DNA of 5,622 nucleotides from Syntrophorhabdaceae bacterium PtaU1.Bin034 (GTDB taxonomy: Bacteria > Desulfobacterota_G > Syntrophorhabdia > Syntrophorhabdales > WCHB1-27): the NCBI GenBank assembly GCA_002067405.1, contig MVRP01000238.1, forward strand, positions 1 through 5,622, written 5' to 3'. The stretch's first letter is position 1, and each line of letters begins with the position of its first letter. The notes beneath the pieces are model-generated. The model was not told where the DNA came from, searched no databases, and saw only the letters and a list, made by a program, of their open reading frames with translations. Shown here one piece after another: positions 1 through 4,992 of the stretch. The position numbers were made by a program, and so were the translations under genes.

Positions 1-21
1 CCGCGTGTATCCCTCTCTGCG

Positions 22-768
22 CTAAATTATCAGGCTTTGTTCTACGAAGTCCGCCATTGTCCTCGCGCCTCTCTTCAACGCCGGACTTCCAAAACCTCCT
101 GACCAGCCATCGGGGCTGAGAAGATCGGATACCACGAGAAAGGCGACTGACCTTAGACCTTTGTGATTGCAGACCGCGTAAAAGGAAGCGGCCTCCATTT
201 CCACGCCTATTATTCCCTTCCGGGCATTGTCCTCAACTTTATCCCTTGTTTCCCTGTAAATTGCGTCGCTGGTCCAGATCGTGCCCGGCAGAAAGCCTGC
301 CCTCAGTGCACTCTCTTCCCATTCGGCGGCCCACTCGGATTTCACAAACTCGTCCTGTGTGTCAAGGTAGTGGTGAGAAATGCCGTCTTCCCGGAGGGCC
401 CCGGTCGCCAGCAGGATGTCGCCAACGGCAACCTTCCGGCTGATTGCGCCGCAGTAGCCCCAAAGGCATAGTTCAGTTACCCCGAATGCGGCAAGTTCCT
501 CGACGAGGGCAGCGATGCTCGGACCGCCGAAGTGAGAGCGGGTGAGAATAGTTTTCTTTCCCCCGGGCAGATAGAGAGCCTTGAAAGGGCTCCACGCGGG
601 GATGAGTACAGCCCCCGATTCTTTAACGAGCACCTTGAGGTCCGGGGAAGAAAAAACTATGACCGCTCTTTCCGGGAGGCTAAGCTCTTCCGGTTGCTTA
701 TGAGTAAAGGCACGTACAACATCCGCCGGGGTCAGGACAGGCGCGGAAGGATCAAAGAACCTTCGCAC
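22..768 (-). CDS. Nucleoside phosphorylase-family protein (PNP/UDP fold), divergent phosphate site
   Basis: The 248-residue protein has the length and motif order of the PNP_UDP_1 family, cytosolic enzymes that normally cleave nucleosides with phosphate to a free base and ribose-1-phosphate. Visible family marks are HFGGPSIAALVEELAAFG (79-96), the glycine turn GYCGAI (104-109), VGDILLATGALREDG (115-129), TSDAIYRE (166-173), the ribose-binding GVEMEAASFYAV (188-199) and VVSD (212-215). D215 sits where purine phosphorylases have their catalytic Asp. The start is GTG at 768, supported by a GAAGGA ribosome-binding site 8 nt upstream; a nearby ATG at 772 is in the frame of the preceding gene. It overlaps the 3' end of the HIT gene by 17 nt, so translation is probably coupled. 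Odd point: positions that in E. coli PNP/Udp bind phosphate (Arg, Arg, Ser/Thr) appear here as L44, L102 and Y105. The fold is confident. The substrate, and whether it is phosphorolytic, is not. Confidence 0.88.
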   Translation of the reverse strand: MRRFFDPSAPVLTPADVVRAFTHKQPEELSLPERAVIVFSSPDLKVLVKESGAVLIPAWSPFKALYLPGGKKTILTRSHFGGPSIAALVEELAAFGVTELCLWGYCGAISRKVAVGDILLATGALREDGISHHYLDTQDEFVKSEWAAEWEESALRAGFLPGTIWTSDAIYRETRDKVEDNARKGIIGVEMEAASFYAVCNHKGLRSVAFLVVSDLLSPDGWSGGFGSPALKRGARTMADFVEQSLII

Positions 769-1243
769 GCATCTTTTCCTTCAATTTTCGATATGTAGCG
801 AGAAGGTGCTCGGAGATCACCCTTGTCTCACCCAATACGGGCATGAAATTCGTATCGCCGAACCAGCGGGGGACCACATGAATATGTATGTGCTCCTCAA
901 GGCCTGCCCCTGCGGCCTTACCCATGTTAATTCCCACGTTGAGTCCGTCGACGCTCAGTTCCTCTTGGAACACTGTTGAGACAATCCGGACCAGACCCAT
1001 CATGTCAAGAAGCTCCTCGTCGGTCAATTCCTCGATCCTGCCGACGTGCCTGGTGGGGACGACCATTACGTGTCCATTGGAATAAGGATATCTGTTCATA
1101 ATGGCAAAGGCGGCAGGCTTTCTAAGGAGAACGAGCGAGGATTCGTCCATATCGCCCGTGAGGCAAAGAAAACACTTATTTTCACCCGGTTCTTTTGTGC
1201 TTGTAATATACTCCATCCTCCACGGCGCCCATATTCTATTCAT
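752..1243 (-). CDS. HIT-family protein, Ap4A phosphorylase / nucleotidyl hydrolase-like
   Basis: The 163-residue protein carries the histidine-triad signature HIHIHVV (H118, H120, H122). By family knowledge the middle His (H120) is the nucleophile that forms a nucleotidyl-His intermediate. The N-terminal WAPWRMEYI (5-13), RYPYSNGHVMVVPTRHV (51-67), GLNVGINMGKAAGAGLEEH (100-118) and PRWFGDTNF (125-133) resemble the mycobacterial Ap4A phosphorylase Rv2613c more than Hint or FHIT, as far as I recall those sequences. A CFLC pair (C24, C27) near the N-terminus is the zinc-ligand type seen in many bacterial HIT proteins. Likely role: phosphorolysis or hydrolysis of diadenosine polyphosphates or related nucleotides in the cytosol. 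The ATG at 1243 is 1 nt after the HNH stop codon, with a GAGGGA ribosome-binding site (1249-1254) 5 nt upstream. The 3' end overlaps the nucleoside phosphorylase gene by 17 nt. The family is certain; the exact substrate is inferred. Confidence 0.93.
   Translation of the reverse strand: MNRIWAPWRMEYITSTKEPGENKCFLCLTGDMDESSLVLLRKPAAFAIMNRYPYSNGHVMVVPTRHVGRIEELTDEELLDMMGLVRIVSTVFQEELSVDGLNVGINMGKAAGAGLEEHIHIHVVPRWFGDTNFMPVLGETRVISEHLLATYRKLKEKMRAKVL
777..782 (-). promoter_or_regulatory. Ribosome-binding site deciding the GTG start of the nucleoside phosphorylase gene
   Basis: Read on the minus strand this is GAAGGA, 8 nt before the GTG at 768. It lies inside the last codons of the HIT gene. It favours GTG 768 over other starts and fits coupled translation of the two overlapping genes. 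Confidence 0.65.
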
Positions 1244-1244
1244 A

Positions 1245-1757
1245 TCAATCCCTCAAAAATACATACTCTTTCCAGTAGTCAGGAAATGCTTTGATCCCCA
1301 AATTGAACAAAAGTATATGGAAACCGCTTGGACGGCGAGGCTTCTTTCTGGGAAACATCTTCATCTCTTCCGGAAGCTTGTCTGCTTTTTTCAGATTACA
1401 GTAAATGCAAGATGTAACGATATTTGTCCATTCGGTTATTCCTCCTCTTGATTTAGGAATAATGTGGTCGCATGTCAACAGCCGTGGTTCGAATCGCTCG
1501 CCACAGTACTGGCACGTGTGATCGTCGCGGAGGAAGATGTTCCTTCTGGAAAACCGGACATTAATGTGATTATTTCGAACGAACCTCCGGAGCTTGACAA
1601 CGGCCGGCAGCCTTATTCCTCTTGATACGCTCTTTATCTCCCTGTCGTACTCTTTAATTACTTCGACCTTTTCCAGGAACATAAGAGTAACGGCTTTTTT
1701 CCAGGATACAATCGCGAGGGGCTCGAAAGTAGTATTGAGAAGGAGCGTACGGTCCAT
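1245..1757 (-). CDS. HNH endonuclease-family protein
   Basis: The 170-residue protein (from ATG 1757) has a complete HNH nuclease core. There is CQYC (C82, C85), then DHIIPKSRGG (97-106, with D97/H98 the metal and catalytic pair), then WTNIVTSCIYCN (110-121, with N112 and the second zinc pair C117/C120). The N-terminus MDRTLLLNTTFEPL matches a widespread stand-alone HNH family (typically M-x-R-x-LLLN-x-T-Y/F-EPL) that is common in chromosomes and whose cellular role I do not know. The C-terminus (131-170) is basic, then aromatic. An in-frame TTG lies further upstream at 1796, but it is the first codon of a perfect TTGACA -35 box, so the shorter start is much better. There is no Shine-Dalgarno sequence before ATG 1757; the promoter places the transcript start only a few bases upstream. 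It is the first gene of the leftward cluster, 1 nt from the HIT gene. DNA cleavage is expected from the intact motif but untested. Confidence 0.9.
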   Translation of the reverse strand: MDRTLLLNTTFEPLAIVSWKKAVTLMFLEKVEVIKEYDREIKSVSRGIRLPAVVKLRRFVRNNHINVRFSRRNIFLRDDHTCQYCGERFEPRLLTCDHIIPKSRGGITEWTNIVTSCIYCNLKKADKLPEEMKMFPRKKPRRPSGFHILLFNLGIKAFPDYWKEYVFLRD

Positions 1758-1767
1758 AGCCGTATTG

Positions 1768-1796
1768 AAAATACAGTTTTTTCGAGGAATTGTCAA
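1768..1796 (-). promoter_or_regulatory. Sigma-70-type promoter for the leftward HNH-HIT-phosphorylase cluster
   Basis: Read on the minus strand: TTGACA (1796-1791, 6/6 to consensus), a 17-nt spacer, then TATTTT (1773-1768, 4/6). The predicted transcript start is about 1760-1762, only 3-5 nt before the HNH ATG at 1757, so the mRNA would be almost leaderless. The alternative TTG start codon at 1796 is part of this -35 box and would not be transcribed from this promoter. Confidence 0.6.
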
Positions 1797-1854
1797 GGAT
1801 TACGAGCTATTGCAAGGGAATACGACGGGAAGTTCGGCACCATACCGGACATTG

Positions 1855-1883
1855 TTGACAAGGAGTATGCCAATGACGATATT
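1855..1883 (+). promoter_or_regulatory. Candidate sigma-70 promoter for the ftsH cluster
   Basis: A perfect TTGACA (1855-1860) is followed after 17 nt by GATATT (1878-1883, 4/6 to TATAAT). The predicted transcript start is near 1890, giving a leader of about 64 nt to the ftsH ATG. That leader contains no Shine-Dalgarno sequence near ATG 1954. This competes with the extended -10 element at 1939-1947; both could be used. Confidence 0.4.
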
Positions 1884-1944
1884 CTACCTAGAAAGAAGCC
1901 GGAAAAGAGGGAGGGGTGTTCCAATAGAATCTGATTTCTGCTAA
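1873..1944 (+). CDS. Possible 23-residue leader peptide upstream of ftsH
   Basis: ATG 1873 is preceded by AAGGAG (1860-1865) at a 7-nt spacing, the best ribosome-binding site in the intergenic region. The frame closes at TAA 1942-1944, 9 nt before the ftsH ATG. The peptide has a basic core (RSRKRGRG). If translated, it could deliver ribosomes to ftsH, which has no site of its own. Against it: the candidate promoter at 1855-1883 would start transcripts downstream of this ATG, so an earlier promoter would be needed, and I see no good one. It is also only the tail of a longer open frame antisense to the HNH gene. Low confidence. Confidence 0.18.
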   Translation: MTIFYLERSRKRGRGVPIESDFC

Positions 1945-1947
1945 AAT
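1939..1947 (+). promoter_or_regulatory. Candidate extended -10 element giving a leaderless ftsH transcript
   Basis: TGCTAAAAT combines an extended -10 TGn with TAAAAT (5/6 to TATAAT). Its last base is 6 nt before the ftsH ATG, so a start site at the usual distance falls on about 1954, the A of the start codon. The -35 region at the 17-nt spacing is only TTCCAA (3/6), as tolerated for extended -10 promoters. The absence of any ribosome-binding site for ftsH fits this arrangement. Confidence 0.4.
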
Positions 1948-1953
1948 CTTAGC
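1940..1953 (+). repeat. Perfect 5-bp inverted repeat directly abutting the ftsH start codon
   Basis: GCTAA (1940-1944), AATC, TTAGC (1949-1953) is a perfect inverted repeat with a 4-nt loop that ends at the base before ATG. It overlaps the candidate -10 element at 1942-1947. As RNA it would be a weak A/U-rich hairpin; as DNA it could be half of an operator. It is short enough to be chance. Confidence 0.35.
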
Positions 1954-3894
1954 ATGCCGAAAAGGAGAGTTACAAAGAAAAGGAACAAAAAGCCCTTTCT
2001 GGATCTAAAATCGAACGAGAAACTCGGTAAGGACAAGAAGACGAGAAACTTTACCTTTCTCTATTTCATCATAGCTTTCGTCGCCATCATTGTCATCAAC
2101 AGCTATTTGTCCAGCTCGGAAGTCAAAACCATTCACTATAGCGACTTTAAACAGGAATTGGCGAGAGGCAGGGTCAGTGATGTTACCGTCAACAACGACA
2201 GTGTCCAAGGGATGCTCACACAGGAAGACGGTAAACAGGTGAAATTTCTTACTGCGCGGGTAGACGATCCCGAACTGATCAAGGATCTGCAGAAACAGAA
2301 TGTGAAGTTCACCGGTCAATACGAGAATAAACTTTTGAAGGGGATTATTTCCTGGGTATTGCCCTTTGTCATTATTATCATTATCTGGAATCTCCTGATG
2401 AAGAGGATGGGAGGCGCCCCATCTAGCGTGCTCAATTTTGGCAAGAGCCGCGGCAAGATATTCGGCCAGAACGAGATGACGGTCACGTTCGAGGATGTGG
2501 CGGACGTGGAAGAGGCCAAGGAGGAACTGAAAGAGATCATCGAGTTTTTAAGAACTCCGCAGAAATTCCTCAATATTGGAGGAAAGATACCGAAAGGAAT
2601 TCTTCTTGTGGGTGCCCCCGGAACAGGGAAAACCCTTCTGGCGAAGGCTGTTGCAGGGGAGGCGAAGGTTCCCTTCTTCAGTATGAGCGGGTCCGATTTT
2701 GTCGAAATGTTTGTCGGCGTGGGTGCGGCAAGGGTGAGAGATCTGTTCGCGCAGGCGCAGGAGAAGGCGCCGTGTATTATCTTTATCGATGAGCTTGATG
2801 CGTTAGGCAAGGCGCGTGGCCTCAATCCTCTCGCCTCGCACGACGAGCGGGAGCAGACCCTGAATCAGCTTCTTGCGGAAATGGATGGTTTTGACACGAA
2901 GAAGGGCGTTATCATCATGGCGGCCACGAATAGGCCCGAGATACTGGATCCGGCGCTTTTGAGACCGGGGAGGTTCGATAGACATGTCCTCGTTGACAGA
3001 CCTGATATCCATGGAAGGGAAGCGATCCTCAGGGTGCACTCCAAAGGAGTGAAGATCGCTAAAGAAGTGGACCTTAGCGTGATTGCCGCAAGAACGCCGG
3101 GGTTTGTCGGTGCCGATCTTGCCAATCTCGTGAACGAGGCGGCGCTCCTTACGGCGAGAAAAGGAAAGTCCGAGGTGACAAGCGAGGAGTTCGACGAGGC
3201 CATAGACCGGATATTGGCCGGACTTGAAAAGAAGAAGAAGGTCATGAGCAGAAAGGAAAAGGAGATTGTGGCATATCACGAATCAGGGCATGCCCTGATG
3301 GCCTCCCTGCTGCAAACGACGGACCCGGTTCACAAGATCTCTATCATCCCTCGCGGGATTGCGGCCCTTGGTTATACGATGCAGAGACCGACGGAAGATC
3401 GCTACCTTATGACAAAGAAGGAGCTTCTAGACAGGCTTGCGATGCTTCTTGCGGGCAGGGTGGCGGAGGAAATCACCTTCGGAGAAGTTTCGACCGGCGC
3501 GCACGACGACCTTTCCAAGGCGACGGATATTGCGAAATCCATGGTGAAAGAGTTCGGCATGAGCGAGGAAATCGGACACATTACTTACGAAAAGGAGAGG
3601 AAATCGATGTTCCTCGACATTAATTCCGATTCTCATTCAAAGGACTACAGCGAGGAGACCGCGCGTGAGATAGACAATGAGATCAAGCGGATAGTAGAAA
3701 ATACGTATCAGGAGGTGAAGCGGACCCTTAGCGAGAAGAAGATGCTCCTGGAAAGCGTGGCTCAAATTCTGCTTGAAAAGGAGGTTATCGAGGGAGAAGA
3801 ATTGAGAAGACTCATAAGAGAGTATTCCGAGAGAGAACGCCTCGAACAAAGTGATGAACTTGAATATCGAAAAGAAACAGATAGACCTAATTAA
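1954..3894 (+). CDS. ftsH: ATP-dependent zinc metalloprotease FtsH
   Basis: The 646-residue protein is a full-length FtsH, the hexameric inner-membrane AAA+ protease that extracts and degrades misfolded membrane and short-lived cytosolic proteins. In order: a very basic cytosolic tail (1-32, 14 Lys/Arg), a first membrane segment (about 33-52), a small extracytoplasmic domain (about 53-130), a second membrane segment (about 131-149) and a linker. The AAA domain follows, with Walker A GAPGTGKT (220-227), pore motif FVGVG (253-257), Walker B IIFIDE (275-280) and the second region of homology with arginine fingers R337 and R340. The protease domain has zinc site HESGH (442-446) and likely third ligand D519 in STGAHDD. 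A C-terminal coiled-coil-like helix ends the protein. All catalytic residues are present. ATG 1954 has no Shine-Dalgarno sequence and no good in-frame alternative. The last 41 nt overlap the next gene. The long basic N-terminal tail is more than E. coli FtsH has. Confidence 0.98.
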   Translation: MPKRRVTKKRNKKPFLDLKSNEKLGKDKKTRNFTFLYFIIAFVAIIVINSYLSSSEVKTIHYSDFKQELARGRVSDVTVNNDSVQGMLTQEDGKQVKFLTARVDDPELIKDLQKQNVKFTGQYENKLLKGIISWVLPFVIIIIIWNLLMKRMGGAPSSVLNFGKSRGKIFGQNEMTVTFEDVADVEEAKEELKEIIEFLRTPQKFLNIGGKIPKGILLVGAPGTGKTLLAKAVAGEAKVPFFSMSGSDFVEMFVGVGAARVRDLFAQAQEKAPCIIFIDELDALGKARGLNPLASHDEREQTLNQLLAEMDGFDTKKGVIIMAATNRPEILDPALLRPGRFDRHVLVDRPDIHGREAILRVHSKGVKIAKEVDLSVIAARTPGFVGADLANLVNEAALLTARKGKSEVTSEEFDEAIDRILAGLEKKKKVMSRKEKEIVAYHESGHALMASLLQTTDPVHKISIIPRGIAALGYTMQRPTEDRYLMTKKELLDRLAMLLAGRVAEEITFGEVSTGAHDDLSKATDIAKSMVKEFGMSEEIGHITYEKERKSMFLDINSDSHSKDYSEETAREIDNEIKRIVENTYQEVKRTLSEKKMLLESVAQILLEKEVIEGEELRRLIREYSERERLEQSDELEYRKETDRPN

Positions 3895-4777
3895 CGAATC
3901 AATCTGTGTCTATAAAACCTGCAATCATTGCATAGATCTGCATAAGAAGGGTCAGCTGAGCTTTTCGGAAGTCGGAGAGTTTGTTGACGACAGAGGGAAG
4001 AGCTGCCTCTACAGACTGAAACAGATGTGCCATGAACTTTTCAGGAACACGGTAGAGGCTGCGTACAAGGAGAAATTCTACGATATCGCTGTCGGCTATA
4101 TTTTTCATGAAGCAATGAAACTGAGAGAGTGCATTTATCAACTGGAATACTACAAGCCTGAATACCATACGCTTGTCACGTCGAGCGAGCTGACGCCCGG
4201 AGAAAGAAAGCTGATTCACGAGTTTGATATACTGATCAGCAAAGCCCAGAAGAGGCTGGCCGAGGGATTGAAAGAGGTCAAGGTGCTGCTGAACGAGCTG
4301 ATGGCCCACGTAAAAGACCTGATAAAAATCTACCGGAATAACTACCTGCTGCCCCGCTTTATCTTGGAGAACGAGAGGTCGTTCATCAGCATTTACGGAA
4401 AAAAAGGCTACCAGGACCTGCTCAACGAAATTTATGAAGAAGGCCGGGCAACCCTTATGTTCAAGGCAGCGGTAAGCTATCTCGATAGCGAGTACTTTCA
4501 GATATCCCGGGGCCTTTTTCATAAGGTCGTCAACCTTGATCGGGACAATGTCCCTGCAAAGTTTCTTTTTCTTTACGCCTCTTGCTACAACTGTTACTTC
4601 AGGAACAGGTTCTCCATGTCGAAAATTTTCGCTGAAGAAGCTCTGGCAATGCCTATTGACGGACATGAGGAGATACAGAAATACGCCGAATCGCTCCGTG
4701 CACTCCTTTCCGATGTGGAAAAGGAGATGAAAAAGACGGGACAACGGGAGGAGGAAAAAGGAAGTGCCTATTTATGA
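3854..4777 (+). CDS. Hypothetical all-helical protein with CxxC pairs and TPR-like C-terminus
   Basis: I do not recognise this 307-residue protein (308 if the GTG at 3851 is used; the two start codons are adjacent). There is no signal peptide or membrane segment, so it is probably cytosolic. It looks almost wholly alpha-helical. Cysteines cluster near the N-terminus (C18, C23, C26; the last two as CNHC), with C51, C59 and C93 following and a second pair CYNC (C244, C247) near the C-terminus. Residues about 200-268 read like two degenerate tetratricopeptide hairpins (AAVSYLDSEYF, then GLFHKVVNLDRDN, then a Cys/Tyr-rich helix and SKIFAEEALAMP). The tail is charged and helical. It starts inside ftsH (41-nt overlap) with no clear ribosome-binding site, so translation is probably coupled to FtsH; its 3' end overlaps the fmdB-type gene by 14 nt. 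The operon position suggests a link to FtsH or TilS function, but this is inference only. Confidence 0.8.
   Translation: MNLNIEKKQIDLINESICVYKTCNHCIDLHKKGQLSFSEVGEFVDDRGKSCLYRLKQMCHELFRNTVEAAYKEKFYDIAVGYIFHEAMKLRECIYQLEYYKPEYHTLVTSSELTPGERKLIHEFDILISKAQKRLAEGLKEVKVLLNELMAHVKDLIKIYRNNYLLPRFILENERSFISIYGKKGYQDLLNEIYEEGRATLMFKAAVSYLDSEYFQISRGLFHKVVNLDRDNVPAKFLFLYASCYNCYFRNRFSMSKIFAEEALAMPIDGHEEIQKYAESLRALLSDVEKEMKKTGQREEEKGSAYL
4749..4754 (+). promoter_or_regulatory. Ribosome-binding site for the FmdB-type gene
   Basis: AGGAGG, 9 nt before the GTG at 4764, within the last codons of the preceding gene. It is the strongest Shine-Dalgarno sequence in the rightward cluster and fixes the non-ATG start. 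Confidence 0.75.
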
Positions 4778-4982
4778 GTATAACTGCCAAAACTGTGGCG
4801 ATGATTTTGAGTGTATAGTCTTCAGGACGGATGAACCTGTTTCATGCCCGAAATGCGGGAACGAGGCGCCGACGAAAAAGATGTCCTCGTTCGGATTCTC
4901 CGTCGGCTCCAAATTCAAGTCTGCTGGCTCCGGCTCGGGTTGTGCCGGATGTTCTTCTTCGGATTGTTCCTCCTGCTCTTAA
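4764..4982 (+). CDS. FmdB-family putative regulatory zinc-ribbon protein
   Basis: The 72-residue protein opens with MPIYEYNCQNCGDDFE, the hallmark of the FmdB / CxxC_CXXC_SSSS family, small proteins with one zinc ribbon. The ribbon ligands are C8, C11, C28 and C31. The middle (M40-F51) is the usual Ser/Gly-rich segment. The tail is Gly/Ser/Cys-rich with two further pairs, CAGC (C60, C63) and CSSC (C68, C71), which could bind a second metal or form disulfides. The family was named after a putative regulator in a formamidase/acetamidase operon, but the role of most members is unknown. The start is GTG 4764, chosen because of the strong AGGAGG site and because MPIYEY is the conserved N-terminus. 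It overlaps the preceding gene by 14 nt; its stop is 10 nt before tilS. Confidence 0.92.
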   Translation: MPIYEYNCQNCGDDFECIVFRTDEPVSCPKCGNEAPTKKMSSFGFSVGSKFKSAGSGSGCAGCSSSDCSSCS

Positions 4983-4992
4983 CGAAATATGA

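Noticed and set aside
1..21. Terminator after the leftward operon
   Set aside because: Only 21 bases lie beyond the stop codon; no stem-loop with a T-run can be seen.
1245..1757. HNH gene as part of a restriction or phage-defence system
   Set aside because: No methyltransferase, specificity subunit, helicase, reverse transcriptase or phage gene is present; the family is a common stand-alone chromosomal HNH protein.
1757..1796. Longer HNH protein starting at TTG 1796
   Set aside because: The TTG is the first three bases of a consensus -35 box, the extra 13 residues match nothing in the family, and MDRTLLLNTTFEPL is the expected N-terminus.
1594..1944. A 116-codon plus-strand frame running opposite the HNH gene into the intergenic region
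   Set aside because: Most of it is antisense to a well-supported HNH gene and has no family features. Only its last 23 codons, with their own ribosome-binding site, are worth mentioning, and they are listed separately.
2316..3279. Several minus-strand open frames within ftsH
   Set aside because: They lie opposite the highly conserved AAA and protease domains of FtsH and show no domain of their own.
3899..4744. A 281-codon open frame on the minus strand opposite the helical hypothetical gene
   Set aside because: It is exactly in codon register with the plus-strand gene, so it stays open simply because that gene avoids TTA, CTA and TCA codons. The translation has no recognisable motifs, and the plus-strand gene fits the operon with overlaps on both sides.
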